From positions 1,580,501-1,644,500 of the forward strand of contig NZ_JARUBJ010000002.1 in the NCBI RefSeq assembly GCF_029626145.1: DNA of 64,000 nt, in the 5' to 3' direction. This document shows, in pieces, positions 21,794 through 31,056 of the stretch. A program made the translations under genes and the position numbers. The first letter of the stretch is position 1. Each line of letters starts with the position of its first letter. The stretch is from Micromonospora sp. WMMD961 (GTDB lineage: Bacteria > Actinomycetota > Actinomycetes > Mycobacteriales > Micromonosporaceae). Below the pieces are notes generated by a model. The model searched no databases, was not told the origin of the DNA, and worked only from the letters and a program-made list of their open reading frames with translations.

Positions 21794-21906
21794 GTGCTCG
21801 GCGGGGCGGACGGCGGATCCGGACGGGTGGACTGACCCTCTCGTGTGTGTCACGGCCCTTTTGCGGGTAGTCGCCGCCGTTGCCACGACGAGCGGCAGGG
21901 GACAGC

Positions 21907-23739
21907 GTGAAGGCGACCTACCCGGCGATCGAGGAACACGGTCTGATCGGTGACCTGCAGACAGCGACCCTGATCAGCAAGGACGGCACTGTCGACTGGT
22001 TCTGTGCCCCACGCTTCGACTCACCGAGTGTGTTCGGCGCGCTGCTGGACCGCCGCAACGGTGGTCACTTCCGGCTCTCGCCCGAGGGCGTCGACTACGC
22101 CAGCAAACAGCTCTACCTGCCCGGCACGCCGGTCCTGATCACCCGCTTCCACAGCGCCGACGGGGTGGGGGAGCTGTTGGACTTCATGCCCGTCACCGGT
22201 GAACGCGCCACCGACCAGCACCGGTTGATCCGGCTGGTGCGCATGGTCCGCGGCACCATGCGGTTCCGGTTCGACTGCCACCCACGGTTCAACTACGGGC
22301 GCGATCCGTACCAGCTCGAGGTGCACCCAGAGGGCGACGTCTTCCGGAGCCCGACGCTGACCTTCACCCTCGCCGCCTTCAAGAACGTGGAGCGGGCGTT
22401 CGAGATGCGGGATGTCCGACGCGACGCGGAGGGCGTGTCCGCGTCGTTCATCCTCAACGAGGGCGACATCGGCGGGGTGGCCCTGGAGACGGCCTGCCCG
22501 CACGCGCCCCGAGCGCTCAGCACCGAGGAGGCGTGCGAACTGCTCGCCCAGACCCGCGACTACTGGCGGCGGTGGCTGAGTGGTTCCAGCTACACCGGTC
22601 GCTGGCGGGAGATGGTCGAGCGGTCGGCGATGACGCTCAAGTTGATGACGTACGCGCCGACCGGCGCCCTGGTCGCCGCACCCACCGCTGGGCTGCCGGA
22701 GCAGGTCGGCGGGCAGCGGAACTGGGACTACCGCTACACCTGGGTCCGCGACGCGTCCTTCTCCGTGCACGCGCTGCTCCGACTCGGTTTCACCGAAGAA
22801 GCCAAGAAGTATCTGTACTGGTTGGACGCGCGCATCCGTGAGTCCAACGACAGCGACCAGCCCTTGCAGATCATGTACCGGATCGACGGCTCACCGGACC
22901 TCGACGAAGAGGTGCTGGGCCACCTGGAGGGGTACCGCGGCTCGGCGCCGGTGCGGATCGGTAACGGCGCGGCAGACCAACTTCAACTCGACATCTACGG
23001 TGAGGCGCTCGTCGCGCTGGACCTCGCGGACCGCCACGGGCTGATCGCGCCGTACGAGGGGTGGCGGAAGACGGCCCGGCTGATGGACTGGCTCTGCGAG
23101 AACTGGGACCAACCCGAGGACGGCATCTGGGAGACCCGGTCCGGGCGGCAGGATTTCACCTACGGGCGGGTGCTGTCCTGGGTCGCGCTGGACCGGGCCA
23201 TCCGCATCGCACAACGCCGGGGGCGTCCCGGCGACATCACCCGCTGGACAGCCGAACGGGACTCCATCTACAAGCAGGTGATGACCCGTGGGTTCCGCCA
23301 GGAGCGACGGGCGTTCGTGCAGCACTACCGTTCCGACATCCTGGACGCCTCGCTCCTGGCGATGCCCGGGCTGAACTTCATCTCGCCAACCGACCCGATG
23401 TGGGAGTCGACGCTGCGGGCGATGGACGTCGATCTGGTCTCCGACAGCCTGGTCTACCGCTACGACCCGAAGGCGTCGCCGGACGGTCTCGCCGGCACCG
23501 AGGGCACCTTCAACATGTGCACCTTCTGGTACGTGCAGGCGTTGGCCCTGGCCGGCCGGATCGACGACGCCCGGCTGACCTTCGAGAAGATGCTCACCTA
23601 CAGCACCCCGCTCGGCCTCTACTCGGAGGAGATCGCGCCGACCGGTGAGCAGATCGGCAACTTCCCGCAGGCGTTCAGCCACCTATCACTGATCAGCACC
23701 GCGTCCCACCTGAACGAACTGCTCGACAATCAGGGCTGA
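21907..23739 (+). CDS. Glycoside hydrolase family 15 protein
   Basis: A 610-residue cytoplasmic enzyme with the GH15 layout: an N-terminal beta-sandwich (IEEHGLIGDLQTATLISKDG, DWFCAPRFDSPSVFG) and an alpha/alpha barrel from about residue 230 (NWDYRYTWVRDASFS) to the end (TFNMCTFWYVQALAL). The nearest family types are trehalases and glucoamylases of actinomycetes; trehalase is a reasonable guess, but the substrate is not certain. Start is GTG 21907 with AGGGG upstream. Confidence 0.92.
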   Translation: MKATYPAIEEHGLIGDLQTATLISKDGTVDWFCAPRFDSPSVFGALLDRRNGGHFRLSPEGVDYASKQLYLPGTPVLITRFHSADGVGELLDFMPVTGERATDQHRLIRLVRMVRGTMRFRFDCHPRFNYGRDPYQLEVHPEGDVFRSPTLTFTLAAFKNVERAFEMRDVRRDAEGVSASFILNEGDIGGVALETACPHAPRALSTEEACELLAQTRDYWRRWLSGSSYTGRWREMVERSAMTLKLMTYAPTGALVAAPTAGLPEQVGGQRNWDYRYTWVRDASFSVHALLRLGFTEEAKKYLYWLDARIRESNDSDQPLQIMYRIDGSPDLDEEVLGHLEGYRGSAPVRIGNGAADQLQLDIYGEALVALDLADRHGLIAPYEGWRKTARLMDWLCENWDQPEDGIWETRSGRQDFTYGRVLSWVALDRAIRIAQRRGRPGDITRWTAERDSIYKQVMTRGFRQERRAFVQHYRSDILDASLLAMPGLNFISPTDPMWESTLRAMDVDLVSDSLVYRYDPKASPDGLAGTEGTFNMCTFWYVQALALAGRIDDARLTFEKMLTYSTPLGLYSEEIAPTGEQIGNFPQAFSHLSLISTASHLNELLDNQG

Positions 23740-23748
23740 CCGGCTTGG

Positions 23749-24588
23749 TCAGAACAGCGTCAGCGGCTCGACCGGGATCGGTTCGGGCAGCGCGTCGAGC
23801 GCGGGCACCTGTGCGCGTACCTCGTCGTGGAACCGGCGGGCGAGCACTGGTGCTTCGGCGTTGTCCGGGGTGTGGACGAACATCGTCGGCGAACGCCCCT
23901 CCCGGAGCCAGCTGGCGACCACGTCGACCCAGCGCTGCCACCCCTCGACGGTGCGCGCCGAGTCGTCGCGGCCGAGGTAGCGGACGATCGGCTGGTCGGT
24001 CAACGCCCGCGACCGGAGCGGCACACGTGGTTTCTTGGTCCAGGCGTCCCGCTCCGCGTCGCTGGTCGGCGGGCTCGCGAAGAAGGCGGTCGTGTCGAAC
24101 GGGATCCACTCGGCCGCCGCGGCGGTGAGGGTCGCCTCCAGCAGCCGGATCGCGCGCTCGTCGGTGAAGAACGCCGGATGGCGGACCTCCACCGCGTACC
24201 GGTGCGATCGGGGGAGTCGCGCCAGGAAGCGGTGCAGGGTCGGCACGTCGGCGGGTGCGAACGAGCCGGGCAACTGGATCCACAGGGCATGAGCGCGTGG
24301 GCCGAGCGGCTCGATCGCGTCGAGGAAGGCGCGCAGTGGTGCGTCGACGTCGGTGAGCCGGCGTTCGTGGGTGACGACCTTCGGAAACTTGGGTACGAAC
24401 CGGAACGCGGGTTCGGTCTGCGCGGCCCACGACGTCACGGTGTCCCGGGTCGGGGTCGCGTAGAACGTGGTGTTGCCCTCCACGGCGTCGCACCAACTGG
24501 CGTAGTGCGCCAGGCGTTCCGCGGGCGGCAGCCGGTGACCCGGCCACGACCGGTGACTCCACATCGCGCACCCCACGTGGAGACGCAT
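23749..24588 (-). CDS. DUF72 family protein
   Basis: A 279-residue TIM-barrel-type protein opening with LHVGCAMWSHRSWPG and containing VEGNTTFYATP and YAVEVRHPAFF, all typical of DUF72 (YecE-like). ATG 24588 is preceded by GGAAGGGGG and agrees with the family start. It is convergent with the GH15 gene (9-base gap). Function is unknown for the family. Confidence 0.9.
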   Translation of the reverse strand: MRLHVGCAMWSHRSWPGHRLPPAERLAHYASWCDAVEGNTTFYATPTRDTVTSWAAQTEPAFRFVPKFPKVVTHERRLTDVDAPLRAFLDAIEPLGPRAHALWIQLPGSFAPADVPTLHRFLARLPRSHRYAVEVRHPAFFTDERAIRLLEATLTAAAAEWIPFDTTAFFASPPTSDAERDAWTKKPRVPLRSRALTDQPIVRYLGRDDSARTVEGWQRWVDVVASWLREGRSPTMFVHTPDNAEAPVLARRFHDEVRAQVPALDALPEPIPVEPLTLF

Positions 24589-24769
24589 GCCCGCCCCCTT
24601 CCACCGGTGACCGTGCTCGACGCTGCCCCACGGTATACGGGCCGACGCGCCAGGCCGGCGACGGTGCGGCTGCACGGATGGGGTTGCCGCGCTTCCGGAG
24701 GAAGTGAGCCAACGGACGTCCCGGCCGTCGCCCGGAGACTGCCGGAGTTCGTCGAGGGAACCTGCTGGT

Positions 24770-24792
24770 GTCGTCAACTCAGGGTTGACGAC
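24770..24792. promoter_or_regulatory. Operator palindrome 1 of the Clp-N/HTH gene
   Basis: Perfect 9-bp arms GTCGTCAAC and GTTGACGAC around a 5-base spacer. The core is GTCAAC-N5-GTTGAC, identical in layout to palindrome 2 located 28 bp downstream. The right arm contains the -35 hexamer TTGACG (24785-24790). Confidence 0.75.
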
Positions 24793-24820
24793 AAGAGTGC
24801 GTCAACCTATGGTTGACGCA
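24785..24820 (+). promoter_or_regulatory. Predicted leaderless promoter of the Clp-N/HTH gene
   Basis: TTGACG (24785-24790) and TATGGT (24808-24813) are 17 bp apart. Transcription should start at about 24820, which is the A of the ATG, giving a leaderless mRNA. There is no ribosome site upstream of the ATG. Confidence 0.65.
24798..24820. promoter_or_regulatory. Operator palindrome 2 of the Clp-N/HTH gene
   Basis: Perfect 10-bp arms TGCGTCAACC and GGTTGACGCA around TAT; core GTCAAC-N5-GTTGAC. It covers the -10 box and ends on the first base of the start codon. Confidence 0.75.
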
Positions 24821-25569
24821 TGACAGAACCTATTCGAATGAGCAACACGGTCAAGCTCGACGACCTGATCCAGGCGATCAAGACGGCGCACAGCGACGCC
24901 CTGGATCAGCTCACCGACGCGGTCATCGCCGCCGACCATCTCGGCGAGGTCGCCGACCACCTGATCGGTCACTTCGTCGACCAGGCCCGCCGCTCGGGTG
25001 CCTCCTGGACCGACATCGGCCGCAGCATGGGCGTGAGCAAGCAGGCGGCCCAGAAGCGCTTCGTGCCCAAGACGAGCGACGCCACCGCCCTCGACCCGAA
25101 CTCCGGCTTCAGCCGGTTCACTCCCCGGGCCCGCAACGTCGTGATGGCCTCCCAGGAGGAGGCCCGGGCCAGCGGGAACGCCGAGATCGGGCCGGAGCAC
25201 CTGGTGCTGGGTCTGCTGGCGGAGCCGGAGGCGCTGGCCGCTCGGGTGATGGTTGAGTTGGGCGTCACGCCCGAGGCGGTGCGGGAGACGGTCGCCGCCG
25301 CCCTGCCGCCACGGGTCGAGCAGGTGCCGGACCTCATCCCGTACGACGCGCGTGGCAAGAAGGCGTTGGAGCTGACCTTCCGGGAGGCGCTGCGCCTCGG
25401 GCACAACTACATCGGCACCGAGCACATCCTGCTCGCCCTGCTGGAGCAGGAGGACGGTGCCGGGGTGCTCACCAGTCTCGGCCTGGAGAAGGCGGCGGTG
25501 GAGTCCGCCCTCGCCGCCGCCCTCGCCGCCGTGGTGAAAGCCGCGTCGAAGAGTGACGACGCCGGTTAG
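24820..25569 (+). CDS. Clp N-terminal-domain protein with helix-turn-helix
   Basis: A 249-residue protein. Residues about 60-85 (SWTDIGRSMGVSKQAAQKRF) form a likely helix-turn-helix. Residues about 95-245 hold two Clp-N repeats (FTPRARNVV...IGPEHLVLGLL and ALELTFREALRLGHNYIGTEHILLALL), the substrate- or adaptor-binding fold of ClpA/ClpC chaperones. There is no AAA+ ATPase domain. The combination suggests a transcription factor that senses protein quality or is tied to Clp proteolysis. Two matching palindromes overlap its promoter, pointing to autoregulation. The role is inference; domain calls are reliable. Confidence 0.88.
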   Translation: MTEPIRMSNTVKLDDLIQAIKTAHSDALDQLTDAVIAADHLGEVADHLIGHFVDQARRSGASWTDIGRSMGVSKQAAQKRFVPKTSDATALDPNSGFSRFTPRARNVVMASQEEARASGNAEIGPEHLVLGLLAEPEALAARVMVELGVTPEAVRETVAAALPPRVEQVPDLIPYDARGKKALELTFREALRLGHNYIGTEHILLALLEQEDGAGVLTSLGLEKAAVESALAAALAAVVKAASKSDDAG

Positions 25570-25811
25570 GCGCCCAGGAATCGTTCCCGCCGTCCCGTGA
25601 ATGGCGAGGCCACTCCGGGGCGGCGCGCTTTCCCGCGCCCGCAAACGGGGGCGTCGGTACGAAATGACTCAACCGAAGACCTCGATCCGGGCCCTAAGTC
25701 CGGAAAGGTGCATATGCCTTCACGGGTTCTCCTGATGGATCGCCCTCCCCTAGCCTCGCCTCATCGCGTCTTTCTATCGACGCATTGACATTCGTTGAAC
25801 GGGGGAGCGAA

Positions 25812-28800
25812 TTGAGGACCTCAGTCAGACGGTTAATTCGCCGTGCCATGGGAGCTGCCGTCGTGTTGACAGTGGCCGGCGGGATGTTCGCCGCACCGGC
25901 ACATGCCGATCCACCGACCGCTGCCGACCGGCAGCGCTGCGTCGACCTGCTGCTGACCGGCGGCCCGGAGGTCGTCCGAGCCGCCGAGTTGGCGTTGACC
26001 GGCTCGGACGCCGACCTGCGGGCCTTCCTGGACACCGGGTTGGCCGCCGCTCAGGCGCACGACGACCGGGTGCAGGTAGCCGAGTACCAGGCAGCGGGCG
26101 GCAGCACCGTGCGTGCGGCGGCCGAGGCCGCTCTGGCCGGCTCGCCCGCCGACGTCCGGGCCTTCCTCGACGGTGGCTACGAGGAACCACTGAACACCGA
26201 CCTGCGGATCAAGCTGGGTCAGGTCATCTCCGTCGGCGGGCCGCAGGTGAAGGCCGCCGGTCAGGCCGCGCTGAACGGCACTCACCAGGACATCCTCAAC
26301 TTCTTCTACCTCGGTCTGGACCAGGCCCGCACCCTCGACGACCGGATTCGCATCGCGCAGATCATCTCCGCTGGCGGCCCGGTCGTTCGGGAGTCGGCTC
26401 AACAGGCCCTCAACGGCGGCACCGGTCAGGACCTGCGCGACTTCCTGATCGCCGGGCAGCACGTGGCCCGGGCGCGCGATCAGGAGATCAGCACGCTGTC
26501 GTTGTTGGTGAGCCGGGCCAAGGAGGCCGGCGAGCTGGCGGCCGAGGAGACCGAGGCCGCCAAGCTCGCCTCCGCCCAGGCGGTGGAGGCGTCCCGGCTG
26601 GCCAAGGAGGCCGCCGAGCGTGCCAAGGCCGAGACCCAGGCCGCGCAGAACTCCGCCGAGCGAGCCTCGCGCGCTGCGGCCCGGGCCGCCGACGCGGCAG
26701 CTCGCGCTGCGGACGCGGCGCGGACCGCGGTCAGCGCGGCGAAGGCCGCCAACAACGCGGCCCGACTCGCCTCGAACGCCGCAGCCCGGGCGGCCTCGGC
26801 CGCGACCCTCGCCGGTCAGGCGGCGTCCAAGGCGTTCGGCGCGGCCGCCGCGGCGGCAACCGACGCGGGCAAGGCCGAGGCGGCCCGCCAGGCCGCCGCG
26901 ACGGCACGCAAGGTGGCGGCGGACGCCCGGAAGGCGGCCGACGCCTCGAAGGCGGCCGGCAACGCGGCGCAGGCAGCCAGTGGCGCCGCGCTCTCCGCGG
27001 CCAACGCAGGAGCGAACGCGGCGGCGGCAGCCGCTGCGGCAGCCGCCGCCGGTGGGCAGTCCAACGTGGCGGCGGCGGAGGCGGCGCGGGCTCGCGCCGC
27101 AGCCGAGGCGGCACAGCGCAACGCCGCCGCGGCTACCCGAGCGGCGAACGAGGCCGACCGGTTCGCCCGGCAGTCGGCGCAGGCGGCCAACCAGGCGTAC
27201 CAGGCGGCGATGGACGCTGCCGCGCACGCGACAGCGGCCGCCGCGGCGGCCGACGACGCGGCGGCGCACGCTGGTGACGCCGCGACCGCGGCGGCCAAGT
27301 CGACCCAGCACGCGGCGGGCGCCCTCGCCGCCGCCAACACCGCGACCGCGGCGGCGAACCAGGCCGCGGCGGTCGAGGAGGCTGCCCGGGTCGCGGACGC
27401 GGAGCGGTTGGCGGCCCAGACGGAGTACGGCGTGCAGGACGCCACGGAGGCCCGGCTCGCCGAGCAGGCGGAGCTGACGAAGGCCGCCGACGACGCGGCC
27501 GAGGAGGCCCGGCTGGACGCGCAGACAAGGCAGTGGTTGACCGAGGCCAGCGCACCCGGAGCGCCCTCGGCGGTGGTGCTGTCCAGTGGCCGACTCGCGG
27601 CCGCGCGACTCGTCCGCACCGGTGGTCAGTGGACCCAGAAGGCGGCCGCCGAGGCCCTCGCGGGTTCCGAGGCCGACCTGCGGACCTTCCTGACCGCCGG
27701 TCGGGCCGTGGCCGCCGAGGAGGACGACCGCGCCCGGGTACGGCACATCGGTGCCCTGGGCAAGCCCGCGCTGCTCGACGCGGCGAAGGCGGCTCTCGCC
27801 GGTGACCACGACGACGTCGAGGAGTTCCTGCGCACCAGGGACTACGCGGGCAAGGAACAGGACGACCGCATCCAGATCGGTCAGCTGATCACCGCGGGTG
27901 GGCCGACCATGCAGGCCAGGGGACAGGCGGCGCTCAACGGCACGGAGGCCGACCGGCACGAGTTCCTGATGACCGGGCAGTACGCCGCGGCCGAGATCGA
28001 CGACCGGATCAAGGTCGGCCAGATCATGTCCGCCGGTGGCCCCGAGGTGAAGTCCGCCGCCCAGGTGGCGCTGGAGGGTTCCCGGGCATTCCTGACGGAC
28101 TTCCTCACCGACGGGCAGTTCCGGGCGCAACGGCGGGACCTGGAGGCGGTCACCCACGTGGCGCGGGTGCGTGGCCTGGTCGCCGAGGCGGCCGGTTACG
28201 CCGCCAACGCGCGTAAGGATGCCGCCGAGGCCGCAAGGGTCGCGGCGGTGGCCCGGAAGGCGGCCGAGGACGCGGCGCGTTACGCGCAGGAGGCCCAGCA
28301 GGCCGCCAGCCAGGCTGCCGGCTACGCCACCCAGGCCATGCAGTCCGCGCAGTCGGCAGCGGCGTCGGCGATCCAGGCCGCGCAGGCGGCGCAGGTAGCC
28401 AAGGCCGCCGCCGCCTCGGCGCAGCAGAGTGCGGCAAGTGCCGCCGCGTCGGCGGCACAGGCCACTGACGCCGCGGCGCGGGCGAGCGCCTACGCCAGCG
28501 CGGCGTACGACGCCGCCGACCAGGCCCGCGCCTCGGCGCTGGCCGCCGGCCGAAGTGCCGACCAGGCCGCCGCGGAGGCCTCGGCGGCGTTGGCCTCGGC
28601 GGTTGCCCTGCAGCGTCAGGAGGCGGCCCAGAACCCGGGTGGGCCGCCCGACGGGCCGCGACTGGACCAGCCGACCGGGGACGACCCGAGGCGGTTGGGG
28701 AACCAACTGTCGGGCAACAACGCCCTCGCTTTGGCGGCGGTGACCCTCTGGGGAGGTAGCTGCTACACCGCCGCCAAGCAGATCATCTGCACCGATGTGG

Positions 28801-29186
28801 ACACGCCGAACGGTCGGCCCATGACGGTCGGCGACTACCTCCTCTACCCGGACTCGCGGAGAGTGCTCACGGAAGAACTGGATGCAGAAGCCGCGGCTCG
28901 GGAACGACTGCGGTCAATGGGCATCGACGCCAGCACCTACGGGCCGGACCTGCTCGAACACGAGGCACGACACTCGGATCAGTGGCAGTACTTCCCACCA
29001 GCCGCATTCCTGAGTCTGTACTTTGCCGGCACGGGTCTCTCCTACCTCATCACGGCTACCGACGGTAAGGGCAACCCGTGGGAGATCGGGGCCAATCCCT
29101 ACAAGGGTGGATACTGGAAGCCGGGTGTTCCGATTCTCATCGTCCCGAAGATGTGGCCGAAATGCATGATAACGCTGTGTTGGTGA
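25812..29186 (+). CDS. Large secreted ALF-repeat protein with C-terminal HEARH domain (putative polymorphic toxin)
   Basis: Exported protein of 1124 residues. TTG 25812 follows GGGGGAG and begins a good signal peptide (cleavage near AHA). It has two blocks of ALF repeats of about 45 residues (GG..v..AA..AL.G...dl..FL..G), the first at about 35-230 and the second about 595-770. After each block comes an Ala-rich helical, coiled-coil-like region (about 235-570 and 780-945). The last 160 residues differ: they are less Ala-rich and contain HEARH (His1050, Glu1051, His1054), a metalloprotease-like zinc motif. Variable C-terminal domains on repeat stalks are typical of polymorphic toxins. The lipoprotein 10 bases downstream may be its immunity partner. 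Confidence 0.85.
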   Translation: MRTSVRRLIRRAMGAAVVLTVAGGMFAAPAHADPPTAADRQRCVDLLLTGGPEVVRAAELALTGSDADLRAFLDTGLAAAQAHDDRVQVAEYQAAGGSTVRAAAEAALAGSPADVRAFLDGGYEEPLNTDLRIKLGQVISVGGPQVKAAGQAALNGTHQDILNFFYLGLDQARTLDDRIRIAQIISAGGPVVRESAQQALNGGTGQDLRDFLIAGQHVARARDQEISTLSLLVSRAKEAGELAAEETEAAKLASAQAVEASRLAKEAAERAKAETQAAQNSAERASRAAARAADAAARAADAARTAVSAAKAANNAARLASNAAARAASAATLAGQAASKAFGAAAAAATDAGKAEAARQAAATARKVAADARKAADASKAAGNAAQAASGAALSAANAGANAAAAAAAAAAAGGQSNVAAAEAARARAAAEAAQRNAAAATRAANEADRFARQSAQAANQAYQAAMDAAAHATAAAAAADDAAAHAGDAATAAAKSTQHAAGALAAANTATAAANQAAAVEEAARVADAERLAAQTEYGVQDATEARLAEQAELTKAADDAAEEARLDAQTRQWLTEASAPGAPSAVVLSSGRLAAARLVRTGGQWTQKAAAEALAGSEADLRTFLTAGRAVAAEEDDRARVRHIGALGKPALLDAAKAALAGDHDDVEEFLRTRDYAGKEQDDRIQIGQLITAGGPTMQARGQAALNGTEADRHEFLMTGQYAAAEIDDRIKVGQIMSAGGPEVKSAAQVALEGSRAFLTDFLTDGQFRAQRRDLEAVTHVARVRGLVAEAAGYAANARKDAAEAARVAAVARKAAEDAARYAQEAQQAASQAAGYATQAMQSAQSAAASAIQAAQAAQVAKAAAASAQQSAASAAASAAQATDAAARASAYASAAYDAADQARASALAAGRSADQAAAEASAALASAVALQRQEAAQNPGGPPDGPRLDQPTGDDPRRLGNQLSGNNALALAAVTLWGGSCYTAAKQIICTDVDTPNGRPMTVGDYLLYPDSRRVLTEELDAEAAARERLRSMGIDASTYGPDLLEHEARHSDQWQYFPPAAFLSLYFAGTGLSYLITATDGKGNPWEIGANPYKGGYWKPGVPILIVPKMWPKCMITLCW

Positions 29187-29196
29187 TGGGACATTG

Positions 29197-29682
29197 ATGG
29201 GCCGATCAGGTGTCCGGGCGGTGGGTGTCCTGGTGACGCTCACCGCCCTGGCGGGGCTCTCCGCCTGCACTCCGGCAGACAAGCCGTTGACCGCACTGCG
29301 AGTCGTCGACGGCCAGCCGGTTCTGGTGGTGGCGGAGTGCGCCGCCTTCACGGCGACCAGGATCGCCATCTTCACCGAAGAGCCCGCCCCGCCGGCGAAG
29401 TGGGCGATCGAACGTGAGGGCACTGACGAGCTGGCCGCCGTGACGCTGTTGCAGCCGCCACCCGGCTGGAAGGTCGCCGAGCAGTCGCTCGTCGCGTTCG
29501 AGCCCGACGTCGAGTACGCGGCGACCGCCCATGGCGATCAGAACGACGCCGACCCCATCGACTTCACCATGCGGGAGTTGACCGCCCTCGGGCCGGACCA
29601 GGTCCTGGTGAGCGACGGCGGCGCGAAGCGGAAGGCGGTCAGCGAGACCGCCTTCCGTGATCGCGCCAAGAAGGCCTGCTGA
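29197..29682 (+). CDS. Small lipoprotein, possible immunity partner
   Basis: A 161-residue protein with a signal peptide ending in lipobox LSAC, so it is probably anchored to the outer face of the membrane. I recognise no domain. It starts 10 bases after the ALF-repeat protein stop, almost certainly in the same transcript. If the upstream protein acts outside the membrane, a surface lipoprotein would be well placed to neutralise it; this is inference. TTG 29194 is an alternative start. Confidence 0.8.
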   Translation: MGRSGVRAVGVLVTLTALAGLSACTPADKPLTALRVVDGQPVLVVAECAAFTATRIAIFTEEPAPPAKWAIEREGTDELAAVTLLQPPPGWKVAEQSLVAFEPDVEYAATAHGDQNDADPIDFTMRELTALGPDQVLVSDGGAKRKAVSETAFRDRAKKAC

Positions 29683-29691
29683 CGTGGTTGG

Positions 29692-30210
29692 TCAGGAGAC
29701 GTCGGGAAAGCCGTAGCGCAGGGCGTGCTCCGGGTCGGCCGGGTCGATCTGGCGCACGCCCGCGTCGGCGAGGCGCTTGTTGACCTCGTCGAGCTGCTCT
29801 CGTACCAGTCGGGCCTCCTCCTCGGTGACCCGACCACGGTGCGGTTTGCCGGCGTGCTCCAGCGTGCCGTAGTCGATCTTCTCGGCGCTCTTGCGGGCCT
29901 TCGGTGGGCGGACCCGCTCGGCCGTCTTCAACAGTTGGGCCATCGGCACGTCGGTGGCCATCGCGTCGAACTCGCTGGCGGTCAACACCACCCGGCGGGG
30001 CTCGCCGCCGCCGTGCCGGTCGTGGATCTCGACCACCGCCACGTCCAGGGCGGCGTCGTCGATGTTCTCCACCTCGGTCGGCGTGGCGTCCAACTGCACG
30101 GGCCCGGCGACCAGGTCCGGGTGCTCCAGCACCACGACGCGGACCACCTCGTCGTCCTGCTGCAGGACCGTGCCGGTGAAGTCGGAGACGTGGATCGTCT
30201 TCTTGCCCAT
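29692..30210 (-). CDS. Conserved hypothetical protein (172 aa)
   Basis: A soluble, acidic, charged protein without a signal peptide. The first 30 residues (KTIHVSDFTGTVLQQDDEVV) look like a beta-hairpin; the C-terminal half is helical and ends with DPEHALRYGFPDVS. ATG 30210 has an AGGAG site ten bases upstream. I do not recognise the family. It is convergent with the lipoprotein gene and precedes no operon partner. Confidence 0.75.
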   Translation of the reverse strand: MGKKTIHVSDFTGTVLQQDDEVVRVVVLEHPDLVAGPVQLDATPTEVENIDDAALDVAVVEIHDRHGGGEPRRVVLTASEFDAMATDVPMAQLLKTAERVRPPKARKSAEKIDYGTLEHAGKPHRGRVTEEEARLVREQLDEVNKRLADAGVRQIDPADPEHALRYGFPDVS

Positions 30211-30319
30211 GCGCGGAGCTTCTCCTGTCGTAGGCCGGATGCCGGACCACAAGAAATTACCCGACAGGTGTGCGAAAGCCGCCGCTGGACCTCCCCGGTG
30301 TGTCGCCCGTTCAGGAGGC

Positions 30320-30739
30320 TCAGAGGCTGCCCTTCGGTGCGACCCACTCGGTGGGCTGGCCGGTGACGGCGCTGATGCTGTCGTAGTCGGCGTCGTAGTG
30401 CAGCACTGTCGCGCCGTGCTGTTCTGCGGTCGCTGCGATGATCAGATCGGGTAGCCGGAAGTGACGGTGCTGACTGTCGGCCGCGAGGACGCGGTGGACC
30501 TCCAGGGCTCGGTCCATCGCTGGCGTCGACACATCCATCCAGCGGTGCCCGCGCAGTGCCTGCCAGAGGATTTCGTAACCCTTCGGGTGGGGTGCGTTGT
30601 TGAGATATTCGAGGCTGGTCATCTGACAGGCGGCCAGCCGTCCCTCGGCCAACAGTGTCTCGAAGCGCCGCCGAACCGACGGGTGGCGACCCTGTAGGAC
30701 GTAGACCGAGGTGTCCGCGAGGTAGATCTGCCCCGCCAT
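30320..30739 (-). CDS. vapC: PIN-domain toxin (VapC-like)
   Basis: A 139-residue PIN-domain ribonuclease, expected to cut RNA until restrained by its antitoxin. The acidic catalytic residues are visible: Asp9 in LADTSVY, Glu44 or nearby in TSLEYL, Asp in LPDLIIAA, and Asp in HYDADYD. The start codon overlaps the antitoxin stop by one base (TGATG), as expected for a coupled toxin-antitoxin pair. The RNA target is unknown. Confidence 0.9.
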   Translation of the reverse strand: MAGQIYLADTSVYVLQGRHPSVRRRFETLLAEGRLAACQMTSLEYLNNAPHPKGYEILWQALRGHRWMDVSTPAMDRALEVHRVLAADSQHRHFRLPDLIIAATAEQHGATVLHYDADYDSISAVTGQPTEWVAPKGSL

Positions 30740-30993
30740 CAGGCTGCCTCGGTGTCGCGCGCCTGTTCGGCGAGTGAACCCAGGTCGCGGCCGCCGCCGT
30801 GGCGCCAGGCATCGACAGACCCGCTGAAGTCCATCTCCACCTGGTCGAACGCGGCGACGATCTCGCGAGCCTGCCGACGGACGGCGAACGCGTGTAGGGC
30901 GGCATTGATGGTGGCCACCTTGGTGTCAGTGCCAAGGACCTCCCGGGCGGCGTCCAACCACTCGTCGTTCACGTCCACGGTGATGCGAGTCAT
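30739..30993 (-). CDS. vapB: VapB-like antitoxin
   Basis: An 84-residue protein with an N-terminal ribbon-helix-helix-type DNA-binding segment ([21 protein letters not shown]) and a C-terminal tail that should bind the PIN toxin. ATG 30993 lacks a ribosome site; TAGATT on the minus strand (31006-31001) ends seven bases before it, so the mRNA may be leaderless. CATGAGG occurs at the start codon and again within the palindrome CCTCATGAGG (31020-31029), a likely autoregulatory site. Confidence 0.88.
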   Translation of the reverse strand: MTRITVDVNDEWLDAAREVLGTDTKVATINAALHAFAVRRQAREIVAAFDQVEMDFSGSVDAWRHGGGRDLGSLAEQARDTEAA

Positions 30994-31019
30994 GAGGGGA
31001 AATCTACACCAGCTGACAC

Positions 31020-31029
31020 CCTCATGAGG
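31020..31029. promoter_or_regulatory. Candidate VapBC operator
   Basis: The perfect palindrome CCTCATGAGG lies 29 bp from a second CATGAGG at the vapB start, on either side of the TAGATT box. Autorepression is typical of the family. Confidence 0.4.
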
Positions 31030-31056
31030 CACCAGAAAGAGTCTTGAATTGGTGCG

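Noticed and set aside
25833..28706. Very long open frame antisense to the ALF-repeat gene
   Set aside because: It is a reflection of the alanine-rich GCG/GCC codons on the other strand and lacks a start signal and known domains.
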